Source of the DNA: Brevibacillus panacihumi W25
Lineage (GTDB): Bacteria > Bacillota > Bacilli > Brevibacillales > Brevibacillaceae
Reading direction: 5' to 3'
NCBI RefSeq assembly: GCF_000503775.1
Contig: NZ_KI629782.1
Span: 620,001-684,000, forward strand
Length of the DNA stretch: 64,000 bases
Made by a program: the position numbers and the translations under genes. Below, one piece after another: positions 40,975 to 49,073 of the stretch. Every line of letters starts with the position of its first letter. Position 1 is the first letter of the stretch. The notes under the pieces are model-generated. The model had not been told where the DNA came from and made no database searches. It was given only the letters and a program-made list of their open reading frames with translations.

Positions 40975-42690
40975 TTAGTCTTCCAAGGTGGACAAGTCGC
41001 CAGTCGGCAAGCCCAGTTCCCACGCCTTCAAGACACGGCGCATAATTTTACCGGAACGAGTTTTCGGAAGCTTGTCGCGGAATTCGATCTCGCGAGGAGC
41101 GGCATGGGCAGCAAGCCCTTCTCTTACGAACTTGCGGATCTCATCCATCAGTTCGTCGCTCGGCTCATAGCCTGCACGCAAGGAAATGAACGCTTTGACA
41201 ATTTCACCGCGAACAGGATCAGGCTTGCCGATGACCCCTGCTTCTGCTACTGCCGGATGCTCGACCAGCTTGCTTTCCACTTCAAATGGCCCTACCCGTT
41301 CACCGGAGGTATTGATGACATCATCGATCCGGCCCTGGAACCAGAAATAGCCTTCTTCGTCCCTGTACGCCGAGTCTCCCGAGACATACCAGCCTGGAAA
41401 ATTGAAGTATTCCTGATATTTCGCCGGGTTGTTCCAGATTTTCCGCATCATCGCCGGCCAACCGGTACGAATGGCCAAATTCCCCATGCGGTTAGGAGGC
41501 AATTCGTTTCCTTGGTCGTCGATGATGGTAGCGTGGATGCCAGGGAATGGTTTGCCCATCGAGCCTGGTTTGATTTCCATGCACCGATAGTTGGAAATAA
41601 GCTGACCACCCGTCTCGGTCATCCACCAGTTGTCGTGGATGCGCTGGTTCAGTGTGCGCAGTCCCCAGTATACGACTTCCGGGTTCAAAGGCTCACCCAC
41701 ACTCAGGACGTGGCGCAGGCTGGAGAGATCAAATTGCTTGACTACTTCATCGCCTGCTCCCATCAGCATGCGGAAGGAAGTCGGGGCGCTGTACCAAACC
41801 GTCACTTTATACTTTTCAATCGTACTATACCAGTTTTCCGGGGAGAAACGCCCTCCTCGGACGACCATCGTCACGCCATTCAGCCATGGCGAGAAGATCC
41901 CGTACGAGGTTCCAGTCACCCAGCCAGGGTCGGCCGTGCACCAGAAAATATCGTCTTCCTGAAAATCGAGAATCCACTTCCCTGTTTGCAGGTGCTGAAT
42001 CATGGCGTTGTGAACATGCAGCACGCCTTTTGGTTTTCCTGTAGAACCGGAGGTATAGTGGAGAATCAAGCCGTCTTCGCGATCGACCCACTGGATTTCC
42101 AGATCTGAGGATGCTTCAGCCATCTCTTTTTCGTAGCTGATCAAACCTTCAGCCAATTCTTCCTCGGAGCCGAAAACAATCACGTGCTTGAGAGCAGGCA
42201 GTTCATTCACGGGAACGCGCGGCAGCAGTGCTGCTGTCGTCACAATTGCGACGGCTTCGCTGTCTTCCAGACGGTCGCGGACCGCTGCTTCCATGAAGGC
42301 TTCAAAGAGAGGACCGACAATCGCGCCTACCTTGAGTGTACCTAAAACGCTTACATAAAGCTCCGGCGTACGCGGCATGAATACGAAAACGCGGTCACCT
42401 TTTACGATTCCTAGCTTGCGCAACACATTGCCAAACTTGTTTGACAATTCACTTAATTGCGCGTAGCTGTAGCTTTCTTCTCTCGTATCATTGATGAACT
42501 GCAAGGCGATTTTATCTTTACGCGGTGTCAAAAGATGACGGTCGATCGCTTCATAGGCCATGTTGACCTTGCCGGTTTCATACCAGGAAAACTCCTTTTC
42601 GACTTCTGCCCAGTCAAAATTCGCGTATGCCTCGTCATAATTCTGCAAATTGGACTGGGTTTGCATTACTGGAATTTTTTCTACCTTCAT
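40975..42690 (-). CDS. acsA: Acetate--CoA ligase (acetyl-CoA synthetase)
   Basis: The 571-residue AMP-forming synthetase activates acetate to acetyl-AMP and then acetyl-CoA. Motifs include the P-loop LHYTSGSTGKPKGVLHVH, the adenylate-binding NWWMTETGG, hinge region YWFQGRIDDVINTSGERVGP and the C-terminal regulatory Lys in PKTRSGKIMRR, the site of Lys acetylation in homologues. Length and sequence match Bacillus AcsA (572). ATG 42690 follows AAGGAGAGTGGGCTC. It lies upstream of the gab activator on the same strand but is separated by a hairpin. The acuABC genes, often divergent from acsA, are absent. Confidence 0.94.
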   Translation of the reverse strand: MKVEKIPVMQTQSNLQNYDEAYANFDWAEVEKEFSWYETGKVNMAYEAIDRHLLTPRKDKIALQFINDTREESYSYAQLSELSNKFGNVLRKLGIVKGDRVFVFMPRTPELYVSVLGTLKVGAIVGPLFEAFMEAAVRDRLEDSEAVAIVTTAALLPRVPVNELPALKHVIVFGSEEELAEGLISYEKEMAEASSDLEIQWVDREDGLILHYTSGSTGKPKGVLHVHNAMIQHLQTGKWILDFQEDDIFWCTADPGWVTGTSYGIFSPWLNGVTMVVRGGRFSPENWYSTIEKYKVTVWYSAPTSFRMLMGAGDEVVKQFDLSSLRHVLSVGEPLNPEVVYWGLRTLNQRIHDNWWMTETGGQLISNYRCMEIKPGSMGKPFPGIHATIIDDQGNELPPNRMGNLAIRTGWPAMMRKIWNNPAKYQEYFNFPGWYVSGDSAYRDEEGYFWFQGRIDDVINTSGERVGPFEVESKLVEHPAVAEAGVIGKPDPVRGEIVKAFISLRAGYEPSDELMDEIRKFVREGLAAHAAPREIEFRDKLPKTRSGKIMRRVLKAWELGLPTGDLSTLED

Positions 42691-42852
42691 GAGCCCACTC
42701 TCCTTCACTCCACTTGGAAACATTTTACCTCAACTTTCATAATATTTCTTTCCTTCTGGCAAAATTCCTTCTTCCAAAATCCACCTCATTCAAAGAAGTA
42801 AAAATCTAGTATAATGAACCTTATTGAAATGAATAGGAGGTGGCAGACCATC

Positions 42853-43731
42853 ATGACCTGGATTGTCCTGTTTGTAGCTGTCGCCGTTGTTTATTTACGA
42901 GCGAATCGAAATACCTACGATGTACACACTCGCCATGTTACTGTACCCCTTTCGTCCTCTGAGCGCTTGCCGAATCCTGACGATTATGAGCCATTGTCCA
43001 TTTTGCACTTATCCGACTTGCATATGGAAAATCTGTCGATTGACGCGGAACGAATTGTCGATGATTTTTCCGAAAAGAAACTGGACTTGATTGCGATCAC
43101 CGGCGATTTGCTGGATCGTCATAAAAATATTCCCAAGGCAGTCGCCTACGTGGAAACCGTCATGAAACTGAACCCTCTGTACGGGACTTTCGTGGTGTTC
43201 GGCAATCATGATTATATTTTGCCGCCATCCAGGCTGAACCAACTCAAGAGCGAACTGGAACGACTCGGATGCCATGTCCTGGTCAATCAGCATGTAACGG
43301 TGCATCACCATGGCCAACCTCTTACCATCATCGGCGTAGATGATTTTGCCACTCGCCGCAGTCATCTTGGCCGTTCCTTCGCTGGCGTACCCGAGACAGG
43401 AGCACGGCTGGTTTTGACTCATGATCCCAACCTCGTGCTGAAAATGAAGGATTATCACTACGACTATTTGCTGTCAGGCCATTTTCACGGCGGTCAGATC
43501 CACTGGCCAAAACCATATCACCTGGCGAAAATGGGAAAACTGCCCAAATTGAATATGGTAAAAGGGCTTCACCATGTAGACGGACGTCCTTTCTACATCA
43601 GTGAAGGACTCGGACAGACAGGGCTGAACATCCGCCTGCGCTCTCGCCCCGAAATCACCCTGCATACCTTGACGGGCCGTCCGGCTTCTGCAACAGTACA
43701 AGAAGCTGCGCCCACCCTGGCAATCGAGTAA
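42853..43731 (+). CDS. Membrane-anchored calcineurin-like metallophosphoesterase (YkuE/YaeI-like)
   Basis: The 292-residue protein has an N-terminal anchor (residues 2-17, TWIVLFVAVAVVYL) followed by a metallophosphoesterase domain with the ordered metal motifs ILHLSDLHM, ITGDLLDRH, VFGNHDYI, LTHDPN and SGHFHGGQIHW. It is a two-metal phosphodiesterase of the YaeI/YkuE type; some members act on phospholipids or cell-wall intermediates at the membrane, while the true substrate here is unknown. ATG 42853 follows AGGAGGTGG. A TATAAT at 42808-42813 is a likely -10. A terminator overlaps its stop codon. Confidence 0.88.
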   Translation: MTWIVLFVAVAVVYLRANRNTYDVHTRHVTVPLSSSERLPNPDDYEPLSILHLSDLHMENLSIDAERIVDDFSEKKLDLIAITGDLLDRHKNIPKAVAYVETVMKLNPLYGTFVVFGNHDYILPPSRLNQLKSELERLGCHVLVNQHVTVHHHGQPLTIIGVDDFATRRSHLGRSFAGVPETGARLVLTHDPNLVLKMKDYHYDYLLSGHFHGGQIHWPKPYHLAKMGKLPKLNMVKGLHHVDGRPFYISEGLGQTGLNIRLRSRPEITLHTLTGRPASATVQEAAPTLAIE

Positions 43732-43758
43732 GCTATAATAGACTTACTCGATTTTTTT
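43722..43758 (+). terminator. Intrinsic terminator overlapping the phosphoesterase stop
   Basis: AATCGAGTAAG / CTTACTCGATT, perfect 11-bp stem followed by T5; the stop codon lies in the 5' arm. Confidence 0.88.
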
Positions 43759-43826
43759 GTTGGTTGCCCTTCGCTGTATCCGTCGAAGAGATGGTGACCA
43801 TAGAGTACTTGGACTGGAGGCGGAAT

Positions 43827-44837
43827 ATGGATTGGCAAAAAAAGGCGGACGAAATTGCCCAGGCAACCGGGCTGCCGATACGCGGAATGGAATGCTCAAA
43901 CGTCGAATGGGAGCCGCTCCTTCTGGAACAGGAGCGCAACGGATGGGAGCTAATCTATTTGGCGCAAAATGAAGATCGCGCCTTCCTGTTTTTGATACAG
44001 CCTGATTACTGGGATAGGGCTTCTCGTGCCCTGCTGGAGCTTTATCTTACCCCGGCTGCCACGTCACAGCCTCCGCAATCCATAGCGGAGCAGCTTGCCT
44101 CGTGGTTTCAGGGCCTGCTGGATCATCCCGGAACACCGCCTCCCCGCTCGGTTCAGCAATTGACTTGGCGGGAAAAGCGGGTCATCTTCCTGGTGGAACG
44201 ATGCCGAAATGAGAGCAAATGGACATGGGAATCCGTAGAGCCGTTATTGCGAGACTACATTCCCGATATCCAGCCCACATCCCTCATCATTCCTTTGAAT
44301 CCGACACATCTCTTGCTTATCGTCCCTCTTTCTGTCATTGGTACGGACGGCAGGGAAGACACTTTGGAATGGGCCTACGGGTTGCAAGAATTGCTCGCCT
44401 GTGAAGTGCTGGACAGCTTTCGCGTACTGGTTGGCCCACCGTTCAGTTCGCTGACTGACGCAGGAAGAACCTTCATTGAACTATATCATTTGTCTTCCGC
44501 CTTGCAGCGTTTTCGTCCAAGCAAAATGGTTGCTGCCAGTTGGCATTATCCCCTTGAACGTTGGGCTGCCATGCTACCGGACGCTGTAGCTACCGGGGTG
44601 CTTCAAGCCATCTCTTCTGTTCGAGCTTTACCCGCTTTGAGCACGGAGCAAAAAGAAGCCTTGGAAACTCTTTTCGCTCACCAGCTCAATGTCAGCGAGA
44701 CAGCAAGGCAGCTGTATATCCATCGCAATACGTTGCTCTACCGTCTGGACAAGATCACCGAAGCTACCGGCCTTGATCCCAGGCATTTTCCCGACGCAGT
44801 CCTGCTGCAGTTGCATTTGCTCTTCGGTCAGAATTAA
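43827..44837 (+). CDS. PucR-type helix-turn-helix transcriptional regulator
   Basis: The 336-residue regulator has a C-terminal PucR/CdaR-type helix-turn-helix (about residues 275-330: TLFAHQLNVSETARQLYIHR, NTLLYRLDKITEATG) and a variable N-terminal sensing region without recognisable GAF or PurC domain. ATG 43827 follows GGAGGCGGAAT; earlier starts in the same frame lie in the terminator region. Members control purine, sugar-diacid or amino acid catabolism. It is followed 117 bases later by an MsmX-type ATPase gene on the same strand, which it may control. Confidence 0.85.
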   Translation: MDWQKKADEIAQATGLPIRGMECSNVEWEPLLLEQERNGWELIYLAQNEDRAFLFLIQPDYWDRASRALLELYLTPAATSQPPQSIAEQLASWFQGLLDHPGTPPPRSVQQLTWREKRVIFLVERCRNESKWTWESVEPLLRDYIPDIQPTSLIIPLNPTHLLLIVPLSVIGTDGREDTLEWAYGLQELLACEVLDSFRVLVGPPFSSLTDAGRTFIELYHLSSALQRFRPSKMVAASWHYPLERWAAMLPDAVATGVLQAISSVRALPALSTEQKEALETLFAHQLNVSETARQLYIHRNTLLYRLDKITEATGLDPRHFPDAVLLQLHLLFGQN

Positions 44838-44954
44838 CAAAATATTTTGTACACTATATCCATAGCCCGTCGGCCTTCCCTTTTTGTACCATATAAGCGA
44901 CAACAATGAGCACGATTACCTGCCTTGATGATTTTTATAGAGGAGGGCCTGTCA

Positions 44955-46070
44955 TTGGCTAAAGTCATTTTGAATCATGTCTACAAACGTTATGCCAACC
45001 AAGTCGTCGCCGTCGATGACTTCCATCTGGAAATCCACGATCAGGAATTCCTGGTATTGGTCGGACCGTCTGGCTGCGGGAAATCTACGACACTGCGGAT
45101 GATCGCCGGTCTGGAAGAGATCTCCGAGGGTGAGCTATACATCGGAGATCGCCTGGTCAACGATGTCGCTCCCAAGGACCGGGACATCGCGATGGTCTTT
45201 CAGAGCTACGCCCTTTACCCCCATATGAACGTCTATGAGAATATGGCTTTTGGGTTGAAGCTGCGCAAGTTCTCCAAAAGCGAGATTGAGCAGCGCATCC
45301 AGGAAGCCGCTCGCATTCTCGACATCGCGCACTTGCTGGATCGCAAGCCAAAGGCTCTCTCAGGCGGACAAAGACAACGTGTCGCATTGGGTCGCGCTAT
45401 CGTACGCGAACCGCAGGTTTTCCTCATGGACGAACCGCTCTCCAACCTGGATGCCAAACTGCGCGTTCAGATGCGCACCGAAATTCTCAAGCTGCATCAA
45501 CGACTCAACACGACTGTCATCTATGTTACCCACGACCAGACAGAAGCGATGACGATGGGGGACAGAATCGTAGTCATGAAGGACGGGCTGATTCAACAGG
45601 TCGCGACCCCCAGTGATATTTACAACCATCCCGTCAATCAATTTGTCGCCAGTTTTATCGGTTCGCCCTCGATGAACTTTCTGGAAGGCAATCTGCTCGA
45701 AAAGGATGGTCACGTAATCTTCCAGATCGATGCGGTTGAAATCCGCTTTCCCGAAGACAAGGCAAAAGTTCTGCGCGATCGCGGATACGTAAACAAGCCG
45801 GTTATCTTTGGCATTCGACCGGAGGATATGTACAGCGAGCCGTCTTTTTTGGAAGCCAATCCGTTCCCAAGTACTCTCGTCGCCGAAATCGATGTCGTCG
45901 AAAATATGGGCTCTGAGCTTTACATATACTTCCATAACATCGGAGGGACGCAGATGGTCGCCCGCGTCGATGCTAGGGATGCGTTGAAACCTCGCATGTC
46001 TATCCAGCTCGGCCTCGATCTCTCCAAGTGCCATGTATTTGACAGAGAGACGCAAGTGGCGGTATTCTAA
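44955..46070 (+). CDS. MsmX/UgpC-type sugar ABC transporter ATPase
   Basis: The 371-residue ATPase belongs to the carbohydrate-uptake-1 family. Walker A is [13 protein letters not shown] loop [20 protein letters not shown], signature [16 protein letters not shown], Walker [17 protein letters not shown], switch [13 protein letters not shown], and a C-terminal TOBE/regulatory domain (about 240-371, IFGIRPEDM). TTG 44955 follows GGAGGG. In Bacillus such an ATPase (MsmX) serves several sugar importers encoded elsewhere; no permease or binding protein is adjacent, so it is probably a shared energiser. The symbol is left blank because MsmX and UgpC are not separable here. Confidence 0.92.
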   Translation: MAKVILNHVYKRYANQVVAVDDFHLEIHDQEFLVLVGPSGCGKSTTLRMIAGLEEISEGELYIGDRLVNDVAPKDRDIAMVFQSYALYPHMNVYENMAFGLKLRKFSKSEIEQRIQEAARILDIAHLLDRKPKALSGGQRQRVALGRAIVREPQVFLMDEPLSNLDAKLRVQMRTEILKLHQRLNTTVIYVTHDQTEAMTMGDRIVVMKDGLIQQVATPSDIYNHPVNQFVASFIGSPSMNFLEGNLLEKDGHVIFQIDAVEIRFPEDKAKVLRDRGYVNKPVIFGIRPEDMYSEPSFLEANPFPSTLVAEIDVVENMGSELYIYFHNIGGTQMVARVDARDALKPRMSIQLGLDLSKCHVFDRETQVAVF

Positions 46071-46083
46071 TAATCGAAGTGAG

Positions 46084-46113
46084 AAGGAATGTCTTGTATC
46101 GCGGCATTCCTTT
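46084..46113 (+). terminator. Intrinsic terminator of the ABC ATPase gene
   Basis: AAGGAATG...CATTCCTTTTCC stem followed by a T-rich tail. Confidence 0.75.
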
Positions 46114-46168
46114 TCCTTATTTTCAAGCAAATTTGTACGAGAGATAATAGAAGTGGAGAGGAAAAACC

Positions 46169-46942
46169 ATGTCTTATCAAATCGTCTTTTTTGACATCGA
46201 CGGAACTTTGCTGAATACAGACCACATCATTCCGCCAACCACCATTGAAGCGATACACCAATTGAAACGAAACGGCATGCATGTCGCGATTGCTACGGGT
46301 CGGTCGCCCTATCACTTGGCAGATATCGCCCGTCAGCTTGAGATCGACACCTTCGTCAGCTTCAATGGTTCTTACAACGTACACCAGGGACAAGTGATCC
46401 ATCATACTCCCTTGGATATGCAGACCTTGAACAACCTGGAGAGCATCGCTGGGGAAAACAATCACCCCATGGTCTTTTTGAGTGCCGAATCCTGCTACGC
46501 CAATACCGAAGACCATCCGCATGTGCTGGAGTCTTTTGACTTTCTCCAGCTCCCCAGTCCCGCTGTTCGTCAGCAGTACTGGAAAGAAAAACCGATCTAC
46601 CAGGCTTTTCTCTACTGCAACGAATCCGAAGAGCGTCCGTATATTGAGAACTACCGGGAGGTCTCCTATGTCCGCTGGCATCCTCAGGTTCTGGACGTCC
46701 TTCCACCGAACGGCTCCAAGGCTCGCGGGATTGAAGCCTTGCTTCACCACCTGGGATTGCGTCCGGAAGAGGCCATTGCTTTTGGAGACGGGTTGAACGA
46801 CAAGGAGATGCTCTCCTTCGTCGGCATGGGGGTTGCGATGGGGAATGCTCACGACGAGTTGAAGCCGTATGCAGACATGCTGACGCGGCACGTAGACGAT
46901 GACGGCATTTCTTTCGGCTTGAAGAAACTTGGTTTGATCTAG
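46169..46942 (+). CDS. Cof-type HAD-IIB phosphatase
   Basis: The 257-residue haloacid dehalogenase-like phosphatase has motif I FFDIDGTLLNTD (nucleophile Asp9, acid/base Asp11), motif II IATGRSPYH, motif III Lys in NGSKARGIEAL and motif IV IAFGDGLNDKEML. A C2B cap is inserted between motifs II and III. Cof-type enzymes dephosphorylate sugar phosphates or flavin precursors; the substrate is not determined. It starts at ATG 46169 after GAGAGGAAAAACC. A very strong terminator at 46997-47054 ends its transcript and overlaps the next gene's translation start. Confidence 0.9.
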   Translation: MSYQIVFFDIDGTLLNTDHIIPPTTIEAIHQLKRNGMHVAIATGRSPYHLADIARQLEIDTFVSFNGSYNVHQGQVIHHTPLDMQTLNNLESIAGENNHPMVFLSAESCYANTEDHPHVLESFDFLQLPSPAVRQQYWKEKPIYQAFLYCNESEERPYIENYREVSYVRWHPQVLDVLPPNGSKARGIEALLHHLGLRPEEAIAFGDGLNDKEMLSFVGMGVAMGNAHDELKPYADMLTRHVDDDGISFGLKKLGLI

Positions 46943-46996
46943 AGCAAAAATGAACGATCCCGACAATAGATAAGAAGATGTAACTTTTACCTTCAT

Positions 46997-47054
46997 AAAC
47001 ACTCTCTTCATGCACACGCTAATGGCAGATAGCATGGAGGGAGTGTTTTTTTTT
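46997..47054 (+). terminator. Terminator hairpin containing the RBS of the subtilase gene
   Basis: A 17-bp stem (5' arm 46997-47013, 3' arm 47032-47048, two G-T pairs) is followed by a T tract to 47054. The 3' arm contains GGAGGGAG, the only ribosome binding site for the next gene, and the T tract provides its TTG start (47053-47055). Confidence 0.85.
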
Positions 47055-48441
47055 GCGCATCTTGCCCCCGATCGTCGTTGCCGTCGCGTTACTCGGATTG
47101 GTTGTGATTCCAATGCGTCATCACTATGTCCAGCAGGAGATGCGTGAACCCCATCCCCGAGTCACCTCTGTAGACGCGACCATACCGCGAATCAACTACA
47201 TCGAGCAAGTAAAGGATATTCGCCGCAACCTGGAAAGCAAATCACATATCCAAACCCTGCATCACAATCCGCGGGACCGCAGCCATTACGTGGAGCATGA
47301 GATTGTCGTCCGCTTCTCGCCGCGTCCTTCCCAAAAGGAAATTAAAGAACTGGCTTCTTCTCTCGACGCCTGGGTGAAGCGGGATTTCGAGAAATTTCTC
47401 ATTCTCAAATCCAAAAGCAAGACCACGAAGGAAATGATGAAAGCACTGGCCGAGCATCCACACTCCGTCTACGCGGAACCCAATTACCTGCTCCTGCCGA
47501 ATCGCAAGCCGAACGATCCCTACTACACGGAATATCAGTGGAATCTTTCTCTGATCGGGATGGAGCAGAGCTGGAACGTGAGCAAAGGGAGCAAGGATGT
47601 GATCGTGGCTGTTGTGGACACCGGGGTGGATATGGAGCATCCCGAATTCCAGGGAAAGCTGGTCGAAGGCTATAACGTGCTCGAAGACAACAACATGCCC
47701 GAAGACGACAATGGACATGGGACACATGTCTCCGGAATCATCGCAGCGAAGACCAACAATCAGGACGGGATCGCCGGGATGTCCTGGAACAGCAAAATCA
47801 TGCCAGTTAAAGCCATCGGTGCTGACGGTTCCGGTTCTGCCGTCGATATCGCCCACGGCATCTACTGGGCTACGGACAACGGTGCTGATGTCATCAATTT
47901 AAGCGTAGGCAACTATACCTCTTCCGCCACTTTGAAGGAAGCCTGCCGCTACGCGTACGACCATAATGTCGTTTTGGTCGCCGCATCTGGCAACGATGCC
48001 ACAGACCAGCCTAGCTACCCGGCTGCCTATAAAGAAGTCCTCTCTGTCGCTGCCGTCGATCATCGCAAGGAACGGGCGGATTTCTCCAATTTTGGCGATT
48101 ATATCGATGTGGCAGCTCCTGGTGTTGATATTCCCAGCACGTATATCTACAGCGACTACGCAGCCCTTTCCGGTACATCAATGGCCTGTCCGCATGTCGC
48201 TGCCCTTGCTTCCCTGGTTCGCTCCGTCAATCCAGATATGAAAAACAGCGATGTCATGGAGCATATCCGCAAGGCTGCAATCGATCTGGGACCGCCTGGT
48301 CATGACCAGCTCTATGGATACGGGATGATCAACAGCGCTGAAACCCTGCGCCAAGTCCGTCCGGTCGAGCCGAAAAAACCTGAAAAGGTCGGAGGCATCC
48401 TTAATAAATTCCTGCTTCGTCTGCGGAACAGTTTCCAATAG
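47053..48441 (+). CDS. Subtilisin-family serine protease
   Basis: The 462-residue S8 protease has an N-terminal hydrophobic segment (4-20) acting as signal or anchor, an I9-like prodomain (about 75-150: EIVVRFSPRPSQKEIKELA), and a catalytic domain with Asp189 (VVDTGVDMEHPE), His222 (NGHGTHVSG), oxyanion Asn314 (AASGND) and Ser376 (SGTSMACPH). The C-terminus is short and basic (KKPEKVGGILNK). TTG 47053 is the only start that keeps the signal segment. Its Shine-Dalgarno lies in a terminator hairpin, so expression probably needs read-through or unfolding. Extracellular or cell-surface location is inferred. Confidence 0.9.
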   Translation: MRILPPIVVAVALLGLVVIPMRHHYVQQEMREPHPRVTSVDATIPRINYIEQVKDIRRNLESKSHIQTLHHNPRDRSHYVEHEIVVRFSPRPSQKEIKELASSLDAWVKRDFEKFLILKSKSKTTKEMMKALAEHPHSVYAEPNYLLLPNRKPNDPYYTEYQWNLSLIGMEQSWNVSKGSKDVIVAVVDTGVDMEHPEFQGKLVEGYNVLEDNNMPEDDNGHGTHVSGIIAAKTNNQDGIAGMSWNSKIMPVKAIGADGSGSAVDIAHGIYWATDNGADVINLSVGNYTSSATLKEACRYAYDHNVVLVAASGNDATDQPSYPAAYKEVLSVAAVDHRKERADFSNFGDYIDVAAPGVDIPSTYIYSDYAALSGTSMACPHVAALASLVRSVNPDMKNSDVMEHIRKAAIDLGPPGHDQLYGYGMINSAETLRQVRPVEPKKPEKVGGILNKFLLRLRNSFQ

Positions 48442-48460
48442 CATCCTAGGAGGGACTTCC

Positions 48461-49054
48461 ATGAAAGCATGCATCGTATTTGCCCATGAAGGCAGCAACA
48501 GCTTCAATCACGAGATTTTGAAACGCGTCAGCGACGAGCTGGAGAAAGCGCAAATCGAGTATACCGTGCGCGACCTGTATCAGATGAACTTCCAGCCCGT
48601 CTTTTCTGCACTGGACATGAAGCGTGTCGAGCGTGGGAATCTAAGCAGCGACATCGAGGAAGAACAGACCCTGATCACGGATAGCGATCTTCTGGTGATG
48701 ATTTACCCGGTCTGGTGGTGGTCCGCTCCCGCGATTCTGAAAGGTTACATCGACCGGGTGTTTACGGACGGATTTGCTTTCCGATATGAAGCGAATGGAC
48801 CTGTCGGGCTATTGTGCGGCAAGGAGGCTTTCGTCTTCACGACTACACGGGAATCTGCCCAGGAGATGGCTGCCAAAGGACTAGACGAGGTCATACGCAA
48901 ACAGATCGTCGAAGGGACACTGGAGATGATCGGCTACGTCGTAACCTACGAAAATTTTGCGGCAGTCCCCTACGTCGATGAAGCCACGCGAAAAGAAATG
49001 CTCGACTCCATTTCGGAAAAAATCGCTACCCTGCGCCTGCCTGCTGGCGTCTGA
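48461..49054 (+). CDS. Flavodoxin-fold NAD(P)H oxidoreductase
   Basis: The 197-residue quinone or nitro reductase-like protein of the KefF/MdaB/NQO group has FAHEGSNSFNHEIL at the phosphate loop, LLVMIYPVWWWSAPAILKGY (the conserved PxWW flavin/quinone site), and YIDRVFTDGFAFRY. It binds FMN or FAD and reduces quinones by two electrons. It starts at ATG 48461 after AGGAGGGACTTCC, 19 bases behind the subtilase gene, so co-transcription is likely. Its natural downstream sequence meets the 3' end of a group II intron after 19 bases. Confidence 0.88.
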   Translation: MKACIVFAHEGSNSFNHEILKRVSDELEKAQIEYTVRDLYQMNFQPVFSALDMKRVERGNLSSDIEEEQTLITDSDLLVMIYPVWWWSAPAILKGYIDRVFTDGFAFRYEANGPVGLLCGKEAFVFTTTRESAQEMAAKGLDEVIRKQIVEGTLEMIGYVVTYENFAAVPYVDEATRKEMLDSISEKIATLRLPAGV

Positions 49055-49073
49055 CAGTTGGCTTTGCGGTTTA

